From an uncultured Oscillospiraceae bacterium (GTDB lineage: Bacteria; Bacillota; Clostridia; Oscillospirales; Oscillospiraceae), in NCBI GenBank assembly GCA_944385645.1, contig CALWYA010000004.1, forward strand, positions 1 through 28,324: DNA of 28,324 nucleotides. Direction: 5' to 3'. The notes under the pieces are model-generated. The model was not told where the DNA came from, ran no database searches, and worked only from the letters and a program-made list of their open reading frames with translations. The first letter of the stretch is position 1. Each line of letters starts with the position of its first letter. This document shows, piece by piece, positions 15,728 through 23,182 of the stretch. The position numbers and the translations under genes are program-made.

Positions 15728-15748
15728 AACTAAAAGGAGATGCGTGAG

Positions 15749-15826
15749 ATGTCCCTTGTCTTGATCCACCCCGCCCCCGACGCCCTGTGGGCGGACGCCC
15801 GGCTGGCGGGGGTGCTGCGCCGCGCC
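15749..15826 (+). repeat. 78-bp direct repeat, copy 2
   Basis: The second copy of the 15286-15363 sequence, here the intact start of the oxidoreductase gene. Recombination between the copies would remove 463 bases and leave one intact gene. Confidence 0.92.
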
Positions 15827-16810
15827 CTGGGGGAGCGGCAGGTACCCGTCCTCACCCGGGCGGAGGAGCTGGACGGCCTGGCGGGCCGGAAGCTCCTGTT
15901 CGCCCTCCCCTTGGGGGAATGGGGAATCAACTCGGAGTACATCCGGATGCTGGCCCGGCTCCGGGCCGAGCCCCATCTGCTGGAGGGCTGCACCGCCGGG
16001 CTGATCGTGGACGGAGCGGGGGAGCTGTATACCAAGTCGGCCGCCGCCGAGCTGGCCCTGGCCCTGAACCGGGCGGGCTGCGCCCTCATCGGCCGGCCCC
16101 TGGTGGAGGGGACGGGCTCCCTGGCCAACTTCCAGGTCCAGGCCCAGGTCCAGGGAGCCACCCTCATGGGGGCCTATGAGGGAGCCGTCCGGGATCTGGC
16201 GGAGCGGCTGGAGGGCCCCGGCTTCCCAAAGAAGGAACGCCCCAGCCTCCTGGCCCTCCACGCCTCCAGCCACCACACCTCCAACACCATGGCCCTGTGG
16301 GGCCGGGTGCGGGCCGAGCTGGAGGACGCGTGCGACATCCGGGAGATCGGCCTGCGCAACGGCACCCTGGCCGACTGCTCCGGCTGCCCCTACACCATGT
16401 GCCTGCACTTCGGCGAGCGGGGGGACTGCTTCTACGGCGGCGTCATGTCCACCGAGGTCTACCCCGCCGTCCGGGAGGCCGACGCCCTGGTCCTCCTGTG
16501 CCCCAACTACAACGACGCCCTGTCCGCCAACCTCACCGCCTTCATCAACCGGCTCACCGCCCTGTTCCGGCAGACCCGCTTCTATGACAAGGCGGTGTTC
16601 GCCCTCATCGTCTCGGGCTACTCCGGGGGGGACATCCTGGCCCGGCAGGTGATCGCCGCCATGAACATGAACAAGTCCTTCTACCTGCCCCCCCGCTTCG
16701 CCCTCATGGAGACGGCCAACTTCCCCGGCCAGGCCATGGCCCTCACCGGCATCGTGGAGCGGCTGGAGGACTTCGCTCGGAACATCCGGCGCACGGTGCT
16801 GGCGGAATAA
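15749..16810 (+). CDS. NAD(P)H-dependent flavodoxin-fold oxidoreductase with four-cysteine motif
   Basis: A 353-residue protein. ATG 15749 is preferred over the in-frame ATG at 15740 because AAAGGAG (15733-15739) abuts the latter; the duplicated copy also starts here. The first 160 residues form an alpha/beta domain I cannot name. Residues about 165-350 are an NADPH-dependent FMN-reductase/flavodoxin fold. The phosphate-binding loop is HASSHHTSNT (from 171), and the typical CPNYNDALSANLTAFINR segment follows. Cys210, Cys213, Cys218 and Cys227 (C-x2-C-x4-C-x8-C) lie where iron-sulfur flavoproteins bind a cluster, but the spacing is not identical, so cluster binding is tentative. It ends the block and is followed by a strong terminator. 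Confidence 0.87.
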   Translation: MSLVLIHPAPDALWADARLAGVLRRALGERQVPVLTRAEELDGLAGRKLLFALPLGEWGINSEYIRMLARLRAEPHLLEGCTAGLIVDGAGELYTKSAAAELALALNRAGCALIGRPLVEGTGSLANFQVQAQVQGATLMGAYEGAVRDLAERLEGPGFPKKERPSLLALHASSHHTSNTMALWGRVRAELEDACDIREIGLRNGTLADCSGCPYTMCLHFGERGDCFYGGVMSTEVYPAVREADALVLLCPNYNDALSANLTAFINRLTALFRQTRFYDKAVFALIVSGYSGGDILARQVIAAMNMNKSFYLPPRFALMETANFPGQAMALTGIVERLEDFARNIRRTVLAE

Positions 16811-16825
16811 CGTACCGCAAGACAC

Positions 16826-16861
16826 GCAGGACCCCGCCCCCTGTAGGGGGCGGGGTCCTGC
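16826..16861. terminator. Bidirectional terminator, perfect 16-bp hairpin
   Basis: Arms 16826-16841 and 16846-16861 are perfectly complementary with loop TGTA. The hairpin lies between two convergent genes (ending at 16810 and 16869). On the plus side TATCTTGTT follows. The minus-side tail is less T-rich. Confidence 0.82.
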
Positions 16862-16868
16862 TATCTTG

Positions 16869-17621
16869 TTATTCCAGATACTCCTTGGGGTCCACCAGCA
16901 CCCCGTCCAGGGTGGTCTCCAGGTGCAGGTGGGGGTCCATCCCCACCTCCAGGATGGCGGTGCCCCCCACGGTGCCCAGCACCGCGCCGATGTCCACCGT
17001 ATCCCCCTGGGCCACGGCGGTCTCCGGGGCCAGGTTGCAGTACCGGGACTGGAGGCCGCCCCCGTGGTCCACCACTACCGTGGTGCCCATCAGGTCGTCC
17101 TCATAGACCTGGCTCACCGTCCCGGCGCTGATGGCCAGCACCTGCACCCCCTCCGCCGCGGCGATGTCCAGGCCGCCGTGGGTGCGCCAGTCCCCCAGGG
17201 TGGGGTCGGGGAGCAGGGTCTCCAGGCTGTAGTCCCGCAGGACGGTCCCCTTCACCGGCCAGGTGAACACGTCGGACACCGTCTGGTCCGGCTCGGCCAC
17301 CGCGGGCTCCGAGACGGGCTCCCGGGTCACCGGCTCCGGGTCGTCCGGCTGGGACTGGATGGGCGTCCGGTCCGGCTCGCTCCGGTCCGGCTCGGCCGGG
17401 TCAGTCTGGACCGACGGTCTGGGGGTCTGGGTCTGGCTGGGGACGGTGACCGAGGCGTCGCCCCCCGCCGGCTGGGCGGGGGTGCCGGCGTCGGTCACGG
17501 CGGTCTGGAGCAGATAATAGCCCGAAATTCCTATGGCGGCCACGCACAGGAACAGGACTATGTAAAAGCCCTTTCCCAGCGCGAAGTCGCCCAGCTTTTT
17601 CCAAAAGCCTGGGTTTTTCAC
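16869..17621 (-). CDS. SpoIIQ-like membrane-anchored M23 (LytM) peptidase
   Basis: A 250-residue protein starting at GTG 17621, with GGAGGTGG about five bases upstream. Residues about 18-38 form a single membrane anchor. Residues 45-115 are a Pro/Asp/Glu/Thr-rich linker. Residues about 120-245 form an M23 domain. The zinc and catalytic residues are all present: HGGLD (His148, Asp152) and HLHLE (His231, His233). An intact active site is unlike Bacillus SpoIIQ but is seen in clostridial SpoIIQ. In those bacteria it helps build the channel around the engulfed forespore. A promoter resembling the forespore sigma-F class precedes it. A vegetative cell-wall hydrolase remains possible. Confidence 0.8.
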   Translation of the reverse strand: MKNPGFWKKLGDFALGKGFYIVLFLCVAAIGISGYYLLQTAVTDAGTPAQPAGGDASVTVPSQTQTPRPSVQTDPAEPDRSEPDRTPIQSQPDDPEPVTREPVSEPAVAEPDQTVSDVFTWPVKGTVLRDYSLETLLPDPTLGDWRTHGGLDIAAAEGVQVLAISAGTVSQVYEDDLMGTTVVVDHGGGLQSRYCNLAPETAVAQGDTVDIGAVLGTVGGTAILEVGMDPHLHLETTLDGVLVDPKEYLE

Positions 17622-17639
17622 AAAACCACCTCCGCCGAC

Positions 17640-17669
17640 TATTGTGGACCGGCGGCCGGGCGGTTATAC
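17640..17669 (-). promoter_or_regulatory. Possible forespore (sigma-F-like) promoter of the M23 gene
   Basis: Minus strand: GTATA (17665-17669), 15-base spacer, then GTCCACAATA (17640-17649), which partly fits the sigma-F -10 pattern GGNRANAMTW. No good sigma-A promoter is visible in the 75-base gap. Confidence 0.35.
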
Positions 17670-17696
17670 CGGGGGAACGAAAATTTTTCCGCCCGG

Positions 17697-17927
17697 TCAG
17701 GACTTCGCCCGCCGGTGGAAAAACCAGGCCAGGGCCAGACAGCATAGGACCCCCAGGCCGTAGGGGATGAGGTACACAAGGGCCGCGCTGGGCGCGGCGC
17801 TGTACCCGGCACACCGCCCGCCCCACTCCAGGGTGCAGTATGAGTAGGCCACCACCGCGCACATGAGATGGGACAGGAGAAGCGCCGCCCCCAGGAACAG
17901 GTTCCGCATCATCACGGGTCGTCTCAT
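17697..17927 (-). CDS. Small two-helix membrane protein coupled to an XRE regulator
   Basis: A 76-residue protein of unknown family, with hydrophobic stretches near residues 8-29 and 45-69. Its ATG at 17927 is one base after the TGA of the upstream XRE gene, and the AGGAGG ribosome site lies inside that gene's last codons, so translation is coupled. This arrangement suggests the membrane protein is controlled by, or works with, the membrane-bound regulator. Four cysteines (near 23, 31, 39 and 62) have no clear pattern. Confidence 0.68.
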   Translation of the reverse strand: MRRPVMMRNLFLGAALLLSHLMCAVVAYSYCTLEWGGRCAGYSAAPSAALVYLIPYGLGVLCCLALAWFFHRRAKS

Positions 17928-17928
17928 A

Positions 17929-18381
17929 TCATTTCCTCCTCAAAATCAGAAAGATGCCCGCCGCCATGGCTGCGGCGGCCAGGAGGAACAGCAGGCCGGT
18001 GCCGTCGAGGGTCACCGCGGAGGAGCCGCTCACCCGCTCCGCGGCGGCGGGGGCCAGCAGCAGGAGCAGCCCCAGGACGACCAGCAGACCGACCCCGGCC
18101 AGACACAGCCCCACCCCCACCCGGAACGCCGTCCGGGGCTGTTCGTCCACCGGCGCGGGCGCTTTTGCGCCGGCCGCCCCGGGGACGGGCCGGTCCCCGG
18201 TCAGCTCGTCCATGGTGACGCCGAAGCACTGGCTAAGCGCCAGCAGCTTGTCCAGGTCCGGGGTGGACTGCCCGGACTCCCATTTGGAGATGGCCTGCCG
18301 GGAGACCCCGATCCGCTCCGCCAGCTGTTCCTGAGAGAATCCCATCCGCCGTCTGAGCGTGTAGATCTTTTCTGACAACAT
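17929..18381 (-). CDS. XRE-family regulator with two C-terminal membrane helices
   Basis: A 150-residue protein with ATG 18381 behind GGAGGG. Residues 3-60 are the helix-turn-helix, with recognition helix VSRQAISKWE, nearly the same as in the XRE-VanZ protein. A Pro/Ala-rich linker (65-85) leads to two hydrophobic helices, about 88-112 and 128-146, ending in basic RRK. It is probably a membrane-tethered repressor. A perfect GCAACC-GCC-GGTTGC dyad lies 71-85 bases upstream and matches the dyad before the XRE-VanZ gene. It is coupled to the small membrane protein that follows. Confidence 0.88.
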   Translation of the reverse strand: MLSEKIYTLRRRMGFSQEQLAERIGVSRQAISKWESGQSTPDLDKLLALSQCFGVTMDELTGDRPVPGAAGAKAPAPVDEQPRTAFRVGVGLCLAGVGLLVVLGLLLLLAPAAAERVSGSSAVTLDGTGLLFLLAAAAMAAGIFLILRRK

Positions 18382-18451
18382 CGCTGTCCCTCCTTGTCCC
18401 TACTATACCGCGCCCCGGCGTGGCATACTATCACCCCGGGCGGACCATTCC

Positions 18452-18466
18452 GCAACCGCCGGTTGC
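18452..18466. promoter_or_regulatory. XRE-type operator palindrome GCAACC-N3-GGTTGC
   Basis: A perfect 6-3-6 dyad between the divergent XRE (18381) and M16 peptidase (18599) genes. The core CAACC-N3-GGTTG is also found at 2112-2124, upstream of the other SRQAxSxWE-type regulator. Confidence 0.6.
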
Positions 18467-18537
18467 CCGCCGCGGTATTCCCTGTCCCTATGATAAGATA
18501 CCGCCCCGCCCATGGCAAGAGGGGACTGTCTTTCCGG

Positions 18538-18566
18538 TGGACGGGGACTGGTTTTTGTGCTATACT
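18538..18566 (+). promoter_or_regulatory. Sigma-A promoter of the M16 peptidase gene
   Basis: -35 TGGACG (18538-18543), 17-base spacer, -10 TATACT (18561-18566) preceded by TGC (extended -10). It lies about 33 bases before the ATG. Confidence 0.65.
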
Positions 18567-18598
18567 CTCCCACAGTCTGAATATTTCAGGAGGCCGCT

Positions 18599-19849
18599 AT
18601 GTATCAACCGATCACCCTGCCCAACGGGGCCCGGCTGCTCCTCCAGGAGGTGCCCGGGGCCCAATCCGCCGCCCTGGGCTTCTTCGTGGGGGTGGGCTCC
18701 CGCCACGAGGCCCCCCGGGAAAACGGGGCCGCCCACTTCATCGAGCACATGCTGTTCAAGGGGACCGCCCGCCGCTCGGCGGGCCAGCTGGCCCGGGACA
18801 TGGACGCCATCGGCGGGCAGTTCAACGCCTACACCACCAAGGAGCACACCTGCTTCTACGGCCGCACCCTGGACCGGCACCTGGACGAGGGGCTGGACAT
18901 CCTGGCCGACATGCTGTTCCACTCCCGGTTCGACCAGGGGGACGTGGAGCTGGAGCGGGGGGTCATCCTGGAGGAGATCGGCATGTACGAGGACACCCCC
19001 GAGGACCTGGTGAGCGAGCGGCTGTCCGCCGCCGTCTACCGGGGCACCCCTCTGGCCCGGCCCATCCTGGGCCGGGAGTCCACTCTGGAGGGGATGACCG
19101 GGGAGTGGCTGGCCCGGTGGCAGCGGAAGCACTACCACGCGGGCAACCTGGTGGCCGCCCTGGCGGGGAAGTTCTCCCCGGCCCAGGCGGACAGCCTGCG
19201 GGACCTGCTCGCCGCCCTGCCCTCCGGCCTGCCCGCCCAGAGCCCCCCGGTGACCTACCGCCCCGCCGTCACCGCCAAGAAGAAGGCCATCGAGCAGAAC
19301 CACCTGATTCTGGCCTTCCCCGCCCCCAGCTATCTGGACGAGCGGCGGCCCCAGGTGCTGCTCCTCAACGCCCTGCTGGGGGGCGGCTGCTCCTCCCGGC
19401 TGTTCCAGCAGCTGCGGGAGGAGCGGGGGCTGTGCTACTCGGTGTACTCCTACGTGGCCGACCACGCCGACACCGGCCTGCTGGGCATCTACGCCGGCGT
19501 CAGCCGGGACCAGGAGTGGGCCGCCCTGGAGGGGGCCCGGCGGGTGGCGCTGGAGCTGGCGGATCACGGCCCCTCCCAGGAGGAGGTGGACCGGGTCCGG
19601 GAGCAGGCCAAGGCCAACCTGCTCATGGGCAGCGAGTCGGTCCAGGCCCGCATGAGCCACCTGGGCTCCTCCGCCCTGCTGTACGGCCGGGTGCGGGAGA
19701 CCGAGGAGCTGCTGGACCTGTACGACGCCGTCACCCGGGAGCAGCTCCGGGACCTGGCCGGGGCGCTGTTCCGCATGGAGACCGCCTCCCTGTCGGCGGT
19801 GGGCCGGGTGGGCAGCTCCGCCGACTACGCCGCCTGGCTGGGGCGGTAG
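18599..19849 (+). CDS. M16-family zinc metallopeptidase
   Basis: A 416-residue protein with ATG 18599 six bases after AGGAGG. The inverted zinc motif HFIEH is at His46-Glu49-His50, inside GAAHFIEHMLFKG. The third ligand lies in VILEEIGMYED (Glu125/126). The C-terminal inactive-fold half contains the RLFQQLREERGLCYSVYSY-type segment common to pitrilysin, processing peptidase and PqqL-like proteins. It has no signal peptide and so is probably cytosolic, like the YmxG/MlpA group of Firmicutes. Substrates are unknown, and peptide turnover is the usual inference. It is a single-gene unit with a strong terminator. Confidence 0.95.
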   Translation: MYQPITLPNGARLLLQEVPGAQSAALGFFVGVGSRHEAPRENGAAHFIEHMLFKGTARRSAGQLARDMDAIGGQFNAYTTKEHTCFYGRTLDRHLDEGLDILADMLFHSRFDQGDVELERGVILEEIGMYEDTPEDLVSERLSAAVYRGTPLARPILGRESTLEGMTGEWLARWQRKHYHAGNLVAALAGKFSPAQADSLRDLLAALPSGLPAQSPPVTYRPAVTAKKKAIEQNHLILAFPAPSYLDERRPQVLLLNALLGGGCSSRLFQQLREERGLCYSVYSYVADHADTGLLGIYAGVSRDQEWAALEGARRVALELADHGPSQEEVDRVREQAKANLLMGSESVQARMSHLGSSALLYGRVRETEELLDLYDAVTREQLRDLAGALFRMETASLSAVGRVGSSADYAAWLGR

Positions 19850-19867
19850 CCGCAATCCGATACAAAG

Positions 19868-19913
19868 AGCTCCGCTCTGCCGCCATCAGGCGGCAGAGCG
19901 GAGCTGTGTTTTT
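19868..19913 (+). terminator. Rho-independent terminator, 17-bp hairpin
   Basis: Arms 19868-19884 and 19889-19905 pair perfectly with loop ATCA. GTG and five T follow (19909-19913). Confidence 0.92.
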
Positions 19914-19940
19914 CGGGACGTATTTCTTAAAAGGCAGGCA

Positions 19941-22406
19941 TTACTGGGCGATCCGCTGGCAGAACTGGGTGAGCATCACGGCAAACTGGCCGCAGGTCGC
20001 ACCATCCTGGGGCGCCAGAAGGCCGCCGCCCACGCCGGAAATCAGGCCGGACCCCACGGCCCAGGCCATGGAGGCGTCGGCGCCGTCCGCGTCGGAGAAG
20101 GCAGACAGGTCGCCGCTGACAGATACATCATAGCCAGCCCAGACGGCCAAGCGGTACAGGGCCTCCACGGCCTCTCCGCGGGTGACAGCGGCATCACTCC
20201 CGCCACCGGCAATGTCGTTGGCCTCGGCCCAGGCGGCCGCGTCGCCCTGGGGAGAGCCCGCCAGATGATAGAGCATCTGGACCATCGTATCCTGGGTCAG
20301 CGGCTGGCTGGCCTCAAAGGCGGCGACGCCGGCCCGCAGACCCCGGGCGCCCACATAGCGCAGGGCGCCGTCGTACCAGGTATCGGAAGCGGGGGCCTCA
20401 AAAATCACCACCGCGTCGTCCTCCTGGAAGGCGGAGGCGCTGTAATAGCGGACGCCGTTCTCATCCCTGGAGTAGTGCTCCAGGAAGTCCCACAGCATGG
20501 GAGTCTCAGAAGTCAGGCAGTTGTGGGGGCGGTACAGACTGTTGGTGTACTGCATGATGGGGATTCCAGCCTCGTTGCTCCAGGTGTAGGTCTCAAAGCG
20601 GTCATAGGGGCCGGAGACGCTCTCCGTCGGCTGGGAAACCGGCACGCCCAGCTGGGTTATCTCGCCATTGGCGTCATAGACGGGGGCCTGATACTGGAAG
20701 CCGTTGACCGTCAGGAAATACTGGGCCCACAGGTCGGTACGGTTCCAGCGGTCGTCGAAGGGGGTGCCGGTATCGTCCGTGCCGTTGCCCTCTCCGTTGA
20801 CCAGGTAGGTGGGGATGGGATCGCCGGACTGCGCGTCGGCGTAGTTCTCATAGAACGAGGTGGAGGCCACCGCGGCATAGTAGTGAGGGGTCTCCTGCGC
20901 AAACTGCTGGGACTCCATAGAGCCCATGGACTGGCCGGTGCTGTACACCCGGGTGAAGTCAAACTCAAACTTACCGGCGGCCTCCCAGGCCCGGAGCAGG
21001 GACATCATGGTCTGATAGCAGGCGTCCACGTCCTTGGGGCTGACCGCCACCGAGGTGTTATAGGCCTCGTTGGCAAAGATCAGCGCGACGCCGTTCTGGT
21101 TGGCGGTCTCCCACCAGCAGGTGGAGTCGAAGAAAATGATGTTGGTCTGGCTGCCGCCCGCCCACACAGTGATGATGGGGGCGCCGTTGGGCTGAAGCTG
21201 AGCGGCGCTGTCCGGCAGGTAGAACAGGATCTCCCGCAGCTCGCCATTGATCTCCACCACCGTGCAGATCATGGTACCGGTCTGCCCATCGGGGGTCTGG
21301 ATCGTCTGCTCGGCGTACCGATCGGGGGACTGGTGACAGGCCACGATCACATCGCTGTAATCCACCCGGCGCATCAGAGCATTGCCGTAGGCAGAGGTGT
21401 TGTCATAACGGGTGTAGTAGGTGAGGAACTCATAGACCTGCTGGGTCGTCAGGCTGTCCCCGGCCACGGCCACCTGGGAGATGGGGCCGGCATACTGCGT
21501 CTGCCAGGGAGAGGAGTCCTCAGACTGGGCGTAGACCGTGCCATAGACGGCATCGGCGGTCCCCGCCTCCGCACAGTAGTTGGCCTTCTGCCAGTACTGG
21601 ATACTGTAATCCCCGCTGTCATAGCCTGCGAACAGGGTGGGAACCGGAACCTGTCCCCGCAGGATCATGCCTTCTCCCCGGGCGGTCAGGCGGTCCCGCA
21701 CATCTTGGGAGATGTCATAGCCATTGGTTCCCACAGGGTACTCCTGGGCGCCAACGGCGTCCAGATAGGCGCTGCCGGCGCTCTGGCCGTCCAGATAGGC
21801 CTGGGCGATCACAAAGATAGGATTCTGAGCTGCCCAGGCCTCCAGGGGGGCGCAGCCCTCGCCGTAGCCGATGAAGTACCACTCGCCGAAGGCCGACCAG
21901 TAGTTCACATTTTTCTCCGGATAGGCGGGGTCGGGCGCGTCGGCGGTGGGAGTATTCAGCCAGCTCATGGCCCGGGTCAGGAAGGGCAGCTCCTCCTCTG
22001 GCGCGCCCCAGCCCTCCGCGCCGCCGGTGAGCACAAACAGGCACTCGCCGGTGCGCTCCGCCAGGTCGAACCAACCGTTTTCCGTCAGGAACTGGGTGGG
22101 GTCCGCTCCGTCCGGCAGGGCGATCACATAGAAGTAGGGACGGCACGAGGCGTTCTCCGACAGATAGATGTACACCTCCCGGCTGGCCTGTCCGCCAGCG
22201 GCGTCCTCATACGTCAGCGTTTTGGAAAAATAGCCCGTCATGGGCAGCTGGTTGGCATCGCTGTAATCATAGGTGGGGGCGCTCTGGCCGTCTAAGGAGA
22301 CCGGCGCCTCCGGCCCGGCCGCTGCGGCCGCCCCACCCATCAGGGAGAGGGTCAATACGCCCGCCAACAGGGCTGAGAGCAATCGTCTTGACATTCGTTT
22401 CATCAT
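19941..22406 (-). CDS. Secreted alpha/beta hydrolase with C-terminal S-layer homology region
   Basis: An 821-residue protein with ATG 22406 and GGAG nine bases upstream. Residues 1-30 are a signal peptide (basic MKRMSRR, hydrophobic core, AAAAAG cleavage region). The middle carries an alpha/beta-hydrolase related to PHB depolymerase or feruloyl-esterase proteins: nucleophile elbow GQSMG with Ser493, a likely acid near Asp544/545 and a likely His628 in RPHNC. The first 400 residues are a poorly recognised lectin-like or second hydrolase-like region. The last 130 residues contain up to three degenerate SLH repeats for attachment to wall polymer. It is probably a surface esterase acting on an extracellular polymer or glycan ester. 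Third-position GC is somewhat lower than in neighbouring genes. Confidence 0.82.
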   Translation of the reverse strand: MMKRMSRRLLSALLAGVLTLSLMGGAAAAAGPEAPVSLDGQSAPTYDYSDANQLPMTGYFSKTLTYEDAAGGQASREVYIYLSENASCRPYFYVIALPDGADPTQFLTENGWFDLAERTGECLFVLTGGAEGWGAPEEELPFLTRAMSWLNTPTADAPDPAYPEKNVNYWSAFGEWYFIGYGEGCAPLEAWAAQNPIFVIAQAYLDGQSAGSAYLDAVGAQEYPVGTNGYDISQDVRDRLTARGEGMILRGQVPVPTLFAGYDSGDYSIQYWQKANYCAEAGTADAVYGTVYAQSEDSSPWQTQYAGPISQVAVAGDSLTTQQVYEFLTYYTRYDNTSAYGNALMRRVDYSDVIVACHQSPDRYAEQTIQTPDGQTGTMICTVVEINGELREILFYLPDSAAQLQPNGAPIITVWAGGSQTNIIFFDSTCWWETANQNGVALIFANEAYNTSVAVSPKDVDACYQTMMSLLRAWEAAGKFEFDFTRVYSTGQSMGSMESQQFAQETPHYYAAVASTSFYENYADAQSGDPIPTYLVNGEGNGTDDTGTPFDDRWNRTDLWAQYFLTVNGFQYQAPVYDANGEITQLGVPVSQPTESVSGPYDRFETYTWSNEAGIPIMQYTNSLYRPHNCLTSETPMLWDFLEHYSRDENGVRYYSASAFQEDDAVVIFEAPASDTWYDGALRYVGARGLRAGVAAFEASQPLTQDTMVQMLYHLAGSPQGDAAAWAEANDIAGGGSDAAVTRGEAVEALYRLAVWAGYDVSVSGDLSAFSDADGADASMAWAVGSGLISGVGGGLLAPQDGATCGQFAVMLTQFCQRIAQ

Positions 22407-22708
22407 AAAGTATCGCTCCTTCCTTCTACTTTGTCCGCGCCTGCCAACAGTTCTTCCCGCTGATTCGGGCAGCTCCGCCGCCTCATCGCGCGTTCATACT
22501 TTGGCATTTTATACAATTATCAAGCGCGGAGATTGATTTTATTGTAAATTAGGACGAAAGAAATTTCCAATGGTATTTCTTCAAGAACACATGCCAAATT
22601 CGTATTTCTCTCTCGTTTTCCATTTATCCTCGGCGCGCCCTGTGTATAAACCCCCGCCCTCCCGGTTACACTGGCTGTACCAAATCATACCGGAAGGGCG
22701 GGTTTTGT
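22407..22708. other. 302-base divergent intergenic region
   Basis: It separates the hydrolase (minus) from the CBS gene (plus). The centre (about 22500-22630) is strikingly AT-rich for this genome. No open frame with a ribosome site was found. A TATAAA at 22645-22650 is the best -10 for the CBS gene. No convincing promoter could be assigned to the hydrolase; TTGATA-N19-TATGAA on the minus strand is the closest. Confidence 0.5.
22654..22701 (+). promoter_or_regulatory. Leader hairpin covering the CBS-gene ribosome site
   Basis: CCGCCCT (22654-22660) pairs with AGGGCGG (22695-22701), and CCGGT (22662-22666) with ACCGG (22689-22693), separated by one mismatch. The GGAAGGGCGG arm is the only purine-rich candidate ribosome site before ATG 22709, so the structure could limit translation. 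Confidence 0.45.
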
Positions 22709-23137
22709 ATGCAGGTGCGCGATCTGATGAATCCCAACGTGGTGACGGTGGAGCCCAGCTCGTCGGCGGCCCTGGCCGCTCGGCTGATCAGCCGGCACAA
22801 TGTGGGCTCCCTGCCCGTGTGCGGGGAGGACCGGCGGCTGCGGGGGGTTGTCACTGACCGGGACATCGTGCTGCGGTGCGTGGCGGCGGAGGAGGACCCG
22901 GCCCAAACCCCCGTGCGGGACATCATGACCCGGGGCTGCGCCACCGTCTCCCCTGGGGCCGACTGCCGGGAGGCCACCCGGCTCATGTCCCTTCACCAGG
23001 TGCGCCGGCTCCCGGTGGTGGAGGAGGGCAGGCTGGTGGGCATGATCTCCCTGTCCGACCTGGCCCGCAGCGGCCGGTTCGACCTGGAGGCCGCCCAGGC
23101 CCTGTGCGAGATCTCCGAGAACATCATCCTCCGATAG
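22709..23137 (+). CDS. Protein with two CBS domains
   Basis: A 142-residue cytosolic protein made only of two CBS motifs, about residues 1-60 (VRDLMNPNVVTV ... GVVTDRDIVLR) and 68-125 (VRDIMTRGCATV ... GMISLSDLAR). Such stand-alone pairs bind adenine nucleotides (AMP, ATP, SAM or NAD-type ligands) and regulate partner proteins. Here no catalytic domain is attached and the neighbours give no clue to a partner. A structured leader precedes it and a strong terminator follows. Confidence 0.95.
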   Translation: MQVRDLMNPNVVTVEPSSSAALAARLISRHNVGSLPVCGEDRRLRGVVTDRDIVLRCVAAEEDPAQTPVRDIMTRGCATVSPGADCREATRLMSLHQVRRLPVVEEGRLVGMISLSDLARSGRFDLEAAQALCEISENIILR

Positions 23138-23143
23138 GATAGG

Positions 23144-23182
23144 AGCAGCGCCGCCGGTCTCCCGGCGGCGCTGCTGTTTTTT
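23144..23182 (+). terminator. Rho-independent terminator, 14-bp hairpin
   Basis: Arms 23144-23157 and 23162-23175 pair perfectly with loop TCTC. G and six T follow (23177-23182). The T-run overlaps the stop of the convergent XRE gene. The core is almost the same as the hairpin at 23737-23762. Confidence 0.93.

Noticed and set aside
20265..22295. 676-codon plus-strand frame opposite the secreted hydrolase
   Set aside because: The minus-strand product has a signal peptide, a catalytic serine motif and SLH repeats. The plus frame has none and no start signal.
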